Assembly: GCA_017309115.1 (NCBI GenBank)
Contig: JAFLEF010000009.1
Location: 62,001 to 126,000, forward strand
Direction of reading: 5' to 3'
Length of the DNA stretch: 64,000 nucleotides
Origin: Verrucomicrobiota bacterium
GTDB taxonomy: Bacteria; Verrucomicrobiota; Verrucomicrobiia; Limisphaerales; UBA9464
Shown here: piece by piece, positions 34,976 to 43,399 of the stretch
Numbering within the stretch: the first letter of the stretch is position 1
Layout of the letters: every line of letters begins with the position of its first letter
Program-made: the position numbers and the translations under genes
Notes under the pieces: model-generated
Told to the model about the DNA's origin: nothing
Databases searched by the model: none
The model's input: only the letters and a program-made list of their open reading frames with translations

Positions 34976-36286
34976 ATGAAGAAACTCATCTACGCCGCGG
35001 GCGTTCTGTCTCTTGGAGGTGTCCACTTTGCTGTTCAAGCGGCGGAGGGAGCGCCTAGGCCTTGGACGGTCGGTTTGACCACCCAGGGCTTCTACGACGA
35101 CAACATCAACACGGCACCCGACGGACCTGGAAAAGTGGGAAGCTGGGGCATGTACATCAGTCCTTCCGCTTCCTATGCCCAGACTTGGGATCAGACCTCC
35201 GTGAACCTCGGTGCGTCCTATGGGGCGTACTACTTCGCTGACACTCAGGGGACCCTCTCGAGTGACTGGAGCCAAACGGCCAATTTCAACGCCGGTGTTA
35301 ATCACACCTTCAATCCTCGCGTGAGTTTGGAGCTGACCGACAACTTCGCGCTCTTCCAGAATGCGAGCCAAGTGTTGTTGGGGCAGACGGGCCGGATCGA
35401 TGGAAACAATTTCAGCAATGATGCTGCGGCCAACCTGACGGTTGAGTTGTCCTCTCGTTGGAGCTTGGTGACGGGGTACGAGAACATCCTGTTCCGGTAC
35501 GAGGAAGATCAGTTCGCGGCGCCTTTGGACCGCATTGAGAACTACGGTCGGGTCGACTTGCGTTATCTCATCACCCCGAAGACGGTGGGTGTGCTGGGGA
35601 CCAAGGTTGGTAACATTAATTACGACAGCGGGATGCCGTTTAACCCGTCGTTCCCGGGCAACCCTCTGACCAATCCTTCGACGAGCATCAAGGATAACAT
35701 GACGTACTTCGCGTACGCTGGATTTGATCACAGCTTTACGCCGTCATTTACCGGATCGCTCCGTGCAGGTGCCCAGATCCAAGATTTCTACAACTACGAG
35801 TCCAGCATCCTGGATAACGACTTCGGAACTGAAGTTACTCCGTACGTCGATGTCAGCTTGACCTATGCCTACGCCCCTGGGAGTTCGGCTCAGTTGGGAA
35901 TCATTCACCGGGCAAACCCGACGGATGTGACTGGCACGTACACCTTCTTCGGAAACATTCCGGTGTTCCAGCCGACCCTGCAGCAGGTGTCGACCGCGTT
36001 CTATGCGAACGTGTCTCACGCCATCACTGCGAAGTTGTCGGGCTCGTTGGCGGCGACCTTCCAAAGTTCCGAGTTCATTGGTAATGGCTATGATCTCTCT
36101 GGTGGGTTGGATGGTTACAACGGAGAGACCGAACAATGGTGGTCGGTGGGGGCGACGCTCTCGTACGCGGTGATTCGTAATCTATCGCTGACGGTTGCCT
36201 ACTACTACGACTTGTTGAACTCCGATATCCCGTCCCGCGACTACGATCGCAATCGCGTGTTCTTCGGAGTTACTGCGAGTTACTAA
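34976..36286 (+). CDS. Outer-membrane beta-barrel protein (BBP2-like) of the EPS locus
   Basis: 436 residues with a signal peptide (MKKLIYAAGVLSLGGVHFAVQA). The mature chain consists of alternating short beta-strands with aromatic girdles and turns (TQGFYDDNINTAPDGPGKVG, FNPRVSLELTDNFALFQNAS, YDLSGGLDGYNG) and ends in phenylalanine/tyrosine-rich VFFGVTASY, a typical outer-membrane barrel terminal strand. The start GFYDDNI resembles the putative beta-barrel porin 2 family found in exosortase/EPS loci. It should sit in the outer membrane and help pass or anchor polysaccharide. A terminator follows. First gene of the plus-strand export unit. Confidence 0.88.
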   Translation: MKKLIYAAGVLSLGGVHFAVQAAEGAPRPWTVGLTTQGFYDDNINTAPDGPGKVGSWGMYISPSASYAQTWDQTSVNLGASYGAYYFADTQGTLSSDWSQTANFNAGVNHTFNPRVSLELTDNFALFQNASQVLLGQTGRIDGNNFSNDAAANLTVELSSRWSLVTGYENILFRYEEDQFAAPLDRIENYGRVDLRYLITPKTVGVLGTKVGNINYDSGMPFNPSFPGNPLTNPSTSIKDNMTYFAYAGFDHSFTPSFTGSLRAGAQIQDFYNYESSILDNDFGTEVTPYVDVSLTYAYAPGSSAQLGIIHRANPTDVTGTYTFFGNIPVFQPTLQQVSTAFYANVSHAITAKLSGSLAATFQSSEFIGNGYDLSGGLDGYNGETEQWWSVGATLSYAVIRNLSLTVAYYYDLLNSDIPSRDYDRNRVFFGVTASY

Positions 36287-36305
36287 CGCAAAAGTTTGAA
36301 TCTGT

Positions 36306-36342
36306 ACCGGGGGCTGGAGTAATGTCTGGCCTCCGGTTTTTT
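36306..36342 (+). terminator. Intrinsic terminator or attenuator between barrel and BY-kinase genes
   Basis: A 10-pair stem with one or two G-T pairs (ACCGGGGGC side from 36306, GGCCTCCGGT side ending 36337) is followed by six T residues to 36342. It begins 20 bases after the barrel stop and ends only four bases before the kinase ATG at 36347, leaving no space for a promoter or Shine-Dalgarno after the T-run. Confidence 0.7.
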
Positions 36343-36346
36343 GTTT

Positions 36347-38515
36347 ATGGAAGCGCCCAAGACTGCGACGGCTTCGGCTTCGGACGCCAAGCTCCACTTT
36401 CTCGATTACTGGCGGATCATTCGTATCCGCAAAGTCATCATTCTGGCTGTGTTTCTCCTCGTGATGATCACCGTGACCGTGGTGACGTCCATCATGCAGG
36501 AGTTCTACTCGAGTACGGCCCGTATTCGAGTGGAGAAAGACACGCCCGACATTGCTTTGTGGGGCATGACGGGTGGGGCTCAGCCGTACGATCCGTATTT
36601 TCTTACCACGGAGTTCGAGGTTCTGAAGTCTTCGACGATTCTTTATCCCGTCATCGAAAAGTTGCAGCTGCAACGGAAGTATCGCGAACGCTTCAAGACT
36701 CAGTCTGATTGGACGGTGCAAGCGGCTGCGGAAGTCTTAGGTCAGGAGTTGGATGCCAAACAGTTCCGCAACACTAGTATCATCGAAATTACGGCGCTGA
36801 ACCCGGACAAGAACCTGGCGGCCGACATCGCCAACACGACAGCCGAGGTTTATGAGGACTATCGCGAAACTTCGCGAACCGACCAAACGGGCCGCGGGTT
36901 GATAACTCTGACCAATCAGTTGGCTGACTTGAACCGCAAGGTTCAGGAGCGGTCCGACAAAGTCGATAAGCTCCGGTTGGAACTCAAGGTTCCCGATGCG
37001 GTGGCGGAGGGTGGCGGGCCGTTTCAGTCCATCATGGCGGACGAAACCCGCCGGATGTTGGGAAATCAGACCGAGATCCACACCCGGTTGACCATGAACA
37101 AGGAGCTGTTGGCCAACCTCCGCAGCAAAACAGGCGATTCCCTTCGCTATACGCTCAACGTCAATCGGCCGACCCCGTTGCTCCAAACCTTGCTGGCGGA
37201 CCTCACGATTGCGGAACAACAGAAGGCACGGCTCAGTCCTGACTTCGGTCCGCAACACCCCGAAGTGGAACGTGTCAACGGTGTGCTGGCGAAGATTAAC
37301 TCCCAAATTGACGAGGTCGTCTCGGGAATCTTGAACTCCCTTCAGGCCCAGATCGACACCGACCAAGCGACTCTGGTCGCGATCAAGGAGCGGTTTGAGG
37401 AGTCGAAGGAAGAAGAGGCTAAGCTGATTGCCAAGTATCGGCCGTACATGCGCGAGAAGAAGGAGTTGGATACGCTGCGGCGGATGCAGGAGGCGATGAC
37501 GCTCCAGTTGACCCAGGAGAACATCAATGCCGCGATCTCCAAAAAGTCGAGTGTCAGGACCATTGATCGGGCTGAGCCTGGTCTTCGGCCGGTGAAGCCA
37601 CGCAAAGGCCTGAACATTGCCTTGGGTGCCATTGCCGGGTTGCTATTGGGCGTCGGCCTCGCGTTCTTCATCGAATACCTCGACACGTCGGTTAAGACGA
37701 TCGACGACGTGGAACAAGCCTTGGGCGCCCCGGTGTTGGGCGTCATTCCGCAGAATGTCAGCAATCTGCTCAAGGAAGGGCCCGAAAGTCCGCATGCCGA
37801 AGCCTATCGGGTTTTGCGGACGAATCTGCTGTTCTCGCGCAAGGATCCCAACCTGCGAACCATTACAGTGGTTTCCGGCGGCGCGGGCGAAGGTAAGTCT
37901 ACGACGATCTTTAATCTGGCTGCCATCTTTGCCCAGCAGGGAAGCCGGGTCTTGATCGTGGATTCCGATCTTCGCCGCCCCAGCCTGCACAAGCTGTTCA
38001 ATGTCGCGAATAATCTGGGGCTGACGAATTTCCTCTTGAAGCAAAACAAACTGGAGGAAGTGGTCCAGACGACTTCGATTCCGACGCTCGATTTCCTACC
38101 TAGCGGTAAACTGCCCAGCAGTTCGATGGGAATTCTGAACTCGGGCGCCATGCGGGCCTTTATTGACGAGGCGAAGAGCCGCTATGACTTCGTATTCTTC
38201 GATTCTCCGCCGATCATGGGCGTGAGTGACGCCGCCATTCTGGCGAGTGAGGTTGATTTGGCAGTTCTCGTGGTTCAGTACCGTAAGTATCCTCAGCAGA
38301 TGACGCTGCGGGCGAAGCAGATGGTCGAGAAGGTAGGTGGTCGCCTGATGGGTGTCGTGTTGAACAACATCAACATCTCCCAAGATAGTTACTACTACTA
38401 CTACAGTGGCTACTACTACGACTACTACTCCAAGAATGACGAGAGCCGTCCGCCGGGCGAAAAGGGCGGTAAGGACGGATCCAAGTCTGGCGTAGAGTTG
38501 AAAAAGAAATACTGA
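36347..38515 (+). CDS. Polysaccharide chain-length/BY-kinase fusion protein
   Basis: 722 residues from the ATG at 36347 (a TTG at 36341 would add two). The N-terminal Wzz-type domain has a membrane helix (VIILAVFLLVMITVTVVTSI) and a long periplasmic coiled-coil region, followed by a second helix near residue 430 (IALGAIAGLLLGVGLAFFI). The C-terminal BY-kinase has Walker A GGAGEGKSTT near 511, Walker A' VLIVDSDLRRPS, Walker B FVFFDSPP and a Tyr-rich tail (residues 682-694). It belongs to the Wzc/EpsCD class that controls polymer length and export by tyrosine autophosphorylation. Neighbours Wza-like and barrel genes fit this. Confidence 0.93.
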   Translation: MEAPKTATASASDAKLHFLDYWRIIRIRKVIILAVFLLVMITVTVVTSIMQEFYSSTARIRVEKDTPDIALWGMTGGAQPYDPYFLTTEFEVLKSSTILYPVIEKLQLQRKYRERFKTQSDWTVQAAAEVLGQELDAKQFRNTSIIEITALNPDKNLAADIANTTAEVYEDYRETSRTDQTGRGLITLTNQLADLNRKVQERSDKVDKLRLELKVPDAVAEGGGPFQSIMADETRRMLGNQTEIHTRLTMNKELLANLRSKTGDSLRYTLNVNRPTPLLQTLLADLTIAEQQKARLSPDFGPQHPEVERVNGVLAKINSQIDEVVSGILNSLQAQIDTDQATLVAIKERFEESKEEEAKLIAKYRPYMREKKELDTLRRMQEAMTLQLTQENINAAISKKSSVRTIDRAEPGLRPVKPRKGLNIALGAIAGLLLGVGLAFFIEYLDTSVKTIDDVEQALGAPVLGVIPQNVSNLLKEGPESPHAEAYRVLRTNLLFSRKDPNLRTITVVSGGAGEGKSTTIFNLAAIFAQQGSRVLIVDSDLRRPSLHKLFNVANNLGLTNFLLKQNKLEEVVQTTSIPTLDFLPSGKLPSSSMGILNSGAMRAFIDEAKSRYDFVFFDSPPIMGVSDAAILASEVDLAVLVVQYRKYPQQMTLRAKQMVEKVGGRLMGVVLNNINISQDSYYYYYSGYYYDYYSKNDESRPPGEKGGKDGSKSGVELKKKY
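38390..38428 (+). repeat. Tyrosine-coding TAC repeat in the BY-kinase tail
   Basis: Ten TAC codons in three blocks (five, three and two), separated by AGT GGC and GAC, code for YYYYYSGYYYDYY. This is the autophosphorylation cluster of a BY-kinase. The repeats are in-frame trinucleotides, so changes in copy number would alter tyrosine number without frameshift. Confidence 0.75.
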
Positions 38516-38548
38516 ACACCCGCTCAATCTTCTCTGTCACCGTTCATC

Positions 38549-39187
38549 ATGAAGTATTTCCGCTGTTTGTTTTCGGTTCCTTCGACTTTGTTGTCGGCTC
38601 TCTTGGCGTTGGCTCTCCTAGGCGGGTGCGCCAGTTCTTCGAACGATTCTGGCGATTCCTCCACGGACACTGGTACGGTCTCGGCGGCTGACACCCAAAG
38701 TGCCGACTACCTCCGTCCGGGCGACCGCATCAAGATTGTTTACAACGACATTCCCGATGTGCCGACTCCGACCGAGCAAGTGGTTCCTGAGGATGGTCGC
38801 ATTCTGCTTCCTCGGGGTGTGGAAGTCGTGGTGATTGGCAAGAAGCGGACGGATGTGGAGCGGGAGATCGCATCGATCTACGTCGATGAGAAGCGGATTT
38901 ACCGAAAAATCACCGTGACCATCGAGCGCATGGCCTCGTTCATCTCCGTGGGAGGCGAGGTGCGAATGCCCAGTTCCGTGGTTTATCGCGGAGACATGAC
39001 CGTGACGGCGGCGATTGCGGCGGCGGGAGGTTTTACTGAGTATGCCAACCGGTCTCGTGTGGTGGTCACCCGTGCGGCGAACAAAAAGCAGATCAATGTG
39101 AATGTTCGTAAGGCCGTGAGTGATCCTAAATTGGACCTGCTGCTGTATCCCGGAGACCAGGTGCACGTGCCTCGCAGCATCCTCTAA
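38549..39187 (+). CDS. Wza-type polysaccharide export lipoprotein
   Basis: 212 residues with a lipoprotein signal peptide: hydrophobic core ALLALALLGGC with lipobox LGGC at about residue 27, followed by ASSSND. The Poly_export domain (ADYLRPGDRIKIVYNDIPD, QVVPEDGRILLPRGVEVVVIG) is followed by one SLBB domain (ISVGGEVRMPSSVVYRGDMTVTAAIAAAGGF). It is much shorter than E. coli Wza (about 380), lacking extra SLBB repeats and the C-terminal outer-membrane helix. It should be an outer-membrane-associated periplasmic component of the export channel. It lies 33 bases after the BY-kinase and overlaps the FHA-like gene start by one base (TAATG). Confidence 0.9.
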   Translation: MKYFRCLFSVPSTLLSALLALALLGGCASSSNDSGDSSTDTGTVSAADTQSADYLRPGDRIKIVYNDIPDVPTPTEQVVPEDGRILLPRGVEVVVIGKKRTDVEREIASIYVDEKRIYRKITVTIERMASFISVGGEVRMPSSVVYRGDMTVTAAIAAAGGFTEYANRSRVVVTRAANKKQINVNVRKAVSDPKLDLLLYPGDQVHVPRSIL

Positions 39188-39567
39188 TGGTCGAGCTTTG
39201 GAGGCTGGACGTCAGCCCACCCAGCGATTGCTTGGTTGATCCCATTCCGTTCCTGGTGGGTCGTAAAGGTGCCAACTTGGAATTGGAGCAACCCGGGATT
39301 TGGGATCGTCACTTCATCGTCGATCGTTCCGATGCCGGGACTTTTGTTGTCATTCCTCAGCCCGAGGCGGTGCTAACCCGGGCGGGTCATGTTCTAACGG
39401 AAGCAACGCCTCTTCGAAATGGGGACATCTTGGAGGCGGGTTCCGTTCGCCTCCAGTTTCGCCTGAGAGCGGCACGTCAGCGAAGTTTGTCCGCTTTGGA
39501 AACCCTCACTTGGCTCGGTCTGGGCGTTTTGGTGGCGGGTCAAATTGCGCTTGCCGCGAGTTGGTGA
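39187..39567 (+). CDS. Small FHA-like protein with C-terminal membrane helix
   Basis: 126 residues. The N-terminal 95 residues look like a forkhead-associated domain: FLVGRKGANLELEQPGIWDRHFIV (the conserved Gly-Arg and the [S/D]RH motif) and LRNGDILEAGSVRLQF, which is typical of the C-terminal FHA strands. Residues about 102-124 (LTWLGLGVLVAGQIALAASW) form a membrane helix, so the FHA part should face the cytoplasm. The start overlaps the Wza-type stop by one base, implying translational coupling. FHA domains normally bind phosphothreonine, while the kinase next door is a tyrosine kinase, so its partner is unclear. The 3' end overlaps the convergent glycosyltransferase by 28 bases. Confidence 0.75.
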   Translation: MVELWRLDVSPPSDCLVDPIPFLVGRKGANLELEQPGIWDRHFIVDRSDAGTFVVIPQPEAVLTRAGHVLTEATPLRNGDILEAGSVRLQFRLRAARQRSLSALETLTWLGLGVLVAGQIALAASW

Positions 39568-40667
39568 GGTGGCCGCGGTGCCAGACTGCGAATCAATTGA
39601 TCCCATTGCTGACTCAGTTGTTCGTAGGAGCAAAGTTCGCGAGCGGTTGTGGGAAGCGAACGGCGGAGTTCCAAGAGCTGAGGTTGGCGCTGCAGGAGGC
39701 GGATTCTCTCCGCCAACCGGAGCGGGTATAGCGGGTCTACGTCTCCTTCGTAGTCCAGCAACATGAGATCGGGCAGGATTAAGGCTGCTTCACCTACGCG
39801 ACTGGCCAGAATGAACCGCTCCGCAGCCATGTACTCGGGCAACTTACCCGTGGTGCGGACCTGACCGGGGAGGTTGTTGGTTTGAGTGGAAAGCGCGACG
39901 TCCATCACGCGCAAGTAAGTGGGAACCTCCGGGTACGGGATTCGCCCACAAAAACGAACCTGCGAAGAAACTCCCAATTCCCGAGCTCGGGCTTCCAACC
40001 ATTCGCGACCCGGGCCATCCCCAATCACCACGGCGACCACGGGCAGATCCTTGAGCTTTTGCAGGGCCATCAGGAGGTCCCAGCCGTAGCAGATCTTGAG
40101 TCGGGGGCTGTAAACTAACGATCCCATGAGCCCGACCACAAACTGGCCCTCCAAATTGAGCTGCCGTCGGAGGGAATTGACCGCGGCCGGAGTCGCTACG
40201 GATTGTTCGGCGTATCCGTCTCGAATCAGGACCACCTTTCGGTGTCCGCGAGATTGGAGATATTCCTGATGGCGGGTGCCGCGAACGACGATGGCGGTGG
40301 CTTGGCGTTGGGCGAGGGTCTCCACGAGCCAGAGCAGTGGGAGTTTGAGTCCGGCTCCGATTCCTGACCGGCGAGCCATTTCAAAAACGGCATCCCCGGT
40401 ATCCAGCACAAACGGTGTCCGGTGCGTCCAACTCCTCATTACCCCGAAAGGAGCTCCCGGCATGGCCGTGTTGCACACATACAGAAGGTCCGGGGGATTC
40501 CGGTCGCAGGAACTCCACCACGACTGGGCCGTTTGGAATCGGCTGCCTTCTCGAAACAGCAAGCGGACGGTTCCTTCCGGCGCTCTTTGGGTCAGACCTC
40601 GGATGCGAACCGACTCAATGCTGGCAGCGCTGCCGTGAACGAGTGCGGTGACGTGCGGGAAATTCAT
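39540..40667 (-). CDS. Glycosyltransferase family 4 (EPS locus)
   Basis: 375 residues. The second half has the GT4 pattern: VGLMGSLVYSPRLKICYGWDLL, VVAVVIGDGPGREWLEARARELG and the acceptor/UDP-sugar region VRFCGRIPYPEVPTYLRVMDVALSTQTNNL ... PGQVRTTGKLPEYMAAERFILAS. The usual E-x7-E motif is altered (here GKLPEYMAAERFI). It starts in an ATGA overlap with the stop of the gene at 40664. Last of a tight minus-strand GT unit; it likely adds a sugar in repeat-unit assembly. Donor and acceptor unknown. Confidence 0.88.
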   Translation of the reverse strand: MNFPHVTALVHGSAASIESVRIRGLTQRAPEGTVRLLFREGSRFQTAQSWWSSCDRNPPDLLYVCNTAMPGAPFGVMRSWTHRTPFVLDTGDAVFEMARRSGIGAGLKLPLLWLVETLAQRQATAIVVRGTRHQEYLQSRGHRKVVLIRDGYAEQSVATPAAVNSLRRQLNLEGQFVVGLMGSLVYSPRLKICYGWDLLMALQKLKDLPVVAVVIGDGPGREWLEARARELGVSSQVRFCGRIPYPEVPTYLRVMDVALSTQTNNLPGQVRTTGKLPEYMAAERFILASRVGEAALILPDLMLLDYEGDVDPLYPLRLAERIRLLQRQPQLLELRRSLPTTARELCSYEQLSQQWDQLIRSLAPRPPHQLAASAI

Positions 40668-41794
40668 GGAGACGGTTTCTCGCTCAGAGCCTGACGATAG
40701 ACTTTAAGGGTTTCCTGGGCACACAGGTCCCAGGAATAGTGTTGTGCCGTTTGCCGCGCCTTCAGGCCCATGGCCTGGCCGCGATCAGGGAGCGTTGCTA
40801 GGTGACGAAGGCAGCCTGCAATCGACTCTGGATCAGTGACGCGACAGCGCAGGCCGTTGCGCTGATGTTCCACCAGTTCGGCGGCGCCAATGGATTCGCC
40901 CACCACCACGGCAAGTCCGGAGGCCATCGCTTCGGTCACTACCAGTCCGAACGGATCATATTCGTTGGGATACACGAAGACATCAACCGTTCGGAAAGCC
41001 TCTTCGGGTTTGGGATCAAACCCGTGGAACGTGATTCGTTCCAGGACTCCCGCGGCCCTGGCTTGTTCTCGATAGGGAACCATCTGAGACCGGGAGACGA
41101 CCAAGAGGTGGGCCTCGGGGAAGGCGGGCAGCTGGCCAATGGTAGCCGCCAATCCCTTGACTGCTTCTCCCATGAACAACCACAGCCACCGATCGGCTGG
41201 AACCTTGAATCGCTTCTGGAGTTGTGCTCGTTCCTCGGCGGATCCGACCGGTCGAAACCGCTCACTGTCCGTTCCGTGGTAGATGACGTGAGTCGTCTTG
41301 TTCCACCCGTACTGTTCTTGAATTTCCCTGCCGAGCGAACGAGCGATCGCGATCAGGTGCCGGGCTCGACGTTGCCTGTAGAACGCGCGTTCGGGCGGAG
41401 TAACCATTGAAGCAAACAACCGGGAACGCCATCCGGCGTGGCGCAGGTATTGCCGTCGTGCTCCATTGCACATGTGGCCGGTGATGATGTCGGCTCTCCA
41501 CGAACTCAGACCTTGGGCATGAATCAAGGCCGGCGGGTGTTTCCGGAGGGACCGTTCGGCCGACGGAAGAAAGGTGGAGATAGTGGTGATGACGTTGAAG
41601 CGCTGCGCCGCAACAGGCAGGTATCGGACACCCGGAACACCTGCCTCCGTCCAGGTGTTGGCGTGGATGTCGAAGGCGAGTTCAGTATGCAGCCGTTTGA
41701 CCAACTCGTGGCAGTAGCGTCCCTGTCCCAAGTTGGGATCAAAATCGTGGACCACCATGGCCACACGGGAGCGGGAAGAGTCAGAGGCCGGCAT
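40664..41794 (-). CDS. Glycosyltransferase family 4 (EPS locus)
   Basis: 376 residues. It has an N-terminal GT-B motif DPNLGQGRYCHELV and a GT4 C-terminal domain: VIYHGTDSERFRPV, WLWLFMGEAVKGLAATI, ITFHGFDPKPEEAFRTVDVFVYPNEYDPFGLVVTEAMASGLAVVV, where the E-x7-E pair (YDPFGLVVTEAMA) is present. Its stop overlaps the start of the following GT4 gene and its ATG is 14 bases downstream of the ligase-like gene stop. A retaining GT-B enzyme for polysaccharide assembly is the likely role; specificity unknown. Confidence 0.9.
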   Translation of the reverse strand: MPASDSSRSRVAMVVHDFDPNLGQGRYCHELVKRLHTELAFDIHANTWTEAGVPGVRYLPVAAQRFNVITTISTFLPSAERSLRKHPPALIHAQGLSSWRADIITGHMCNGARRQYLRHAGWRSRLFASMVTPPERAFYRQRRARHLIAIARSLGREIQEQYGWNKTTHVIYHGTDSERFRPVGSAEERAQLQKRFKVPADRWLWLFMGEAVKGLAATIGQLPAFPEAHLLVVSRSQMVPYREQARAAGVLERITFHGFDPKPEEAFRTVDVFVYPNEYDPFGLVVTEAMASGLAVVVGESIGAAELVEHQRNGLRCRVTDPESIAGCLRHLATLPDRGQAMGLKARQTAQHYSWDLCAQETLKVYRQALSEKPSP

Positions 41795-41808
41795 GATTGA
41801 ACATCAGC

Positions 41809-43395
41809 TCACGCGCGTGGACCTGGCTTGGATCCATTGCCGTGGTAAAGAAAACGCTTCGGCTTTGCGACGACCGGAGTAGGGGCGGTGGGGACCACTG
41901 GAGTCGGCACCAGGGGAGAACTGGTCGCAGCGGCCTTCGGGAGTGGTCGTCGTCCCGGCTTGAGTTCAGGAACGGGTGTGGTGGGAAGGGCTCCGGTCAC
42001 GCTGACGGGAAGTCCTCGTTTGTGGTCGTCGTAGAGTCGGTTCAAGGCGCCCAGGTGAAACCAGATGATGGCTCCCATAGGAATGGCCAGGAAGGGGGAT
42101 CCGGTAGGGAATGAAATAAAGGCGGTGACAAACATGGCCCCGGCTATGACCGCGACCGTGTCCAATTCGGTCCCTCGGAGTTGCTTCATCCAAAGAAAGG
42201 AGTCCCGCGTTCCAGAAATGAACATGGCCGAAAACGCCACTAGGCCGATGATTCCGAAGTCGACCGCCACTCGACCGATGTCGCCGTCGACCGGTCGCCA
42301 TTTGTATCGGCCAGCCAAGTAGCCAAGGGCTGCGGGCAGTCCGTGGCCGGATCGGCCCAAACCTCCTCCCAGCGGATAATCGAGAAGCTTGTTGAAAGCT
42401 GGCCGAACAACGATGGCTACGCGGCTCATAAGAGCGGAGGGATCGGCTACGGCGGACATCCGGCTCATGGAGGAACTGCCGCTCAGATTGGAGGCCACGA
42501 GAAGTCCTCCCAGGATCACGGCGGGAGGCAGCGCGAACTTTATTAGGCTCTTCCGGTACCAAGCAATCAGCAGGACCGCGATGATAGCAATGATGGCCGC
42601 GGAACGCGCGGCACTGAGGAAAATGCCATAGGCGATGGGCATCAATACCATGGCCAAAAACACGCGACTCCAGATGGAATGCCCCTTGTTCGAATAGCGG
42701 GCGAGTCCGATCAACAGGCTGTAAGCCATTGTGGAACCGAAGGCTCCGGCAGAGACGAAGGTGGAAAATACCCGGAACTTGGTTCCCTCTTCGTCACCAT
42801 AGAAGGAACCCTTCATGATGTTCTCAAGCGTCGCGTTCGCTTCCGCCATTCGCCTCAGTTCCTCGGGATCCTGCCGACTCCCATAGATGGCGGTGATCAC
42901 GCTCAGCAAAAGGATGAGCGATCCGTAGAAGTTGAGGAGTTCACGGCTGCGAAAGAGGTGGTAACCGAGCAGGAACATCAGTGGTACCAGCGCCCAACCC
43001 CGAAATGACGCCAGCCGGACGAGCAGAGGAATATCGTTGGGCAAAAGCCCGTAGACGATGCAGATCCCCATTACGACCTGAAGCGCCGAACTGGTTCGGC
43101 TCTTGGGGAACAGGGGCAATCCCGGTGACCCCTTCATCATGACCATGGCCAACGCCAGCATTAGCGGAATGTCATAGGCGAAAACGGTAATGCCCCCGGG
43201 AAACTTGAGCTTCAGCCAACCGTGGAAGAACCCAATGATGATCGCGGAGATCAGCAGTAGGTTGGCGACCGGGTTGTCCCGGATGAGCAACAGAAAATAC
43301 TTGGGCGTGAGACGCTGCTTCCAGGTGAACTCGGCTACTGGAGGGGCGGCCGCCGTGGCGGAACGGACCATTGGAGGCGGGCGGATGGCGGCCAT
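41809..43395 (-). CDS. O-antigen ligase/polymerase-like membrane protein
   Basis: 528 residues from the ATG at 43395, four bases after the upstream GT4 stop. Many hydrophobic helices (NPVANLLLISAIIIGFF, SAAIIAIIAVLLIAWY and others) surround a large loop around residues 290-370, with SAARSAAI and YPLGGGLGRSGHGLPAALGYL as in Wzy/WaaL-type proteins. The last 70 residues are Pro/Thr/Ala-rich and cytoplasmic-looking (GALPTTPVPELKPGRRPLP, VVPTAPTPVV). This family polymerises repeat units or ligates polymer to a lipid acceptor, in the inner membrane. It sits in the glycosyltransferase cluster, where a polymerase is expected. Confidence 0.82.
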   Translation of the reverse strand: MAAIRPPPMVRSATAAAPPVAEFTWKQRLTPKYFLLLIRDNPVANLLLISAIIIGFFHGWLKLKFPGGITVFAYDIPLMLALAMVMMKGSPGLPLFPKSRTSSALQVVMGICIVYGLLPNDIPLLVRLASFRGWALVPLMFLLGYHLFRSRELLNFYGSLILLLSVITAIYGSRQDPEELRRMAEANATLENIMKGSFYGDEEGTKFRVFSTFVSAGAFGSTMAYSLLIGLARYSNKGHSIWSRVFLAMVLMPIAYGIFLSAARSAAIIAIIAVLLIAWYRKSLIKFALPPAVILGGLLVASNLSGSSSMSRMSAVADPSALMSRVAIVVRPAFNKLLDYPLGGGLGRSGHGLPAALGYLAGRYKWRPVDGDIGRVAVDFGIIGLVAFSAMFISGTRDSFLWMKQLRGTELDTVAVIAGAMFVTAFISFPTGSPFLAIPMGAIIWFHLGALNRLYDDHKRGLPVSVTGALPTTPVPELKPGRRPLPKAAATSSPLVPTPVVPTAPTPVVAKPKRFLYHGNGSKPGPRA

Positions 43396-43399
43396 AGAA

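Noticed and set aside
36322..36708. Open frame starting at ATG 36322 with the sequence MSGLRFFVYG
   Set aside because: It overlaps the terminator hairpin and the BY-kinase in another frame; no homology.
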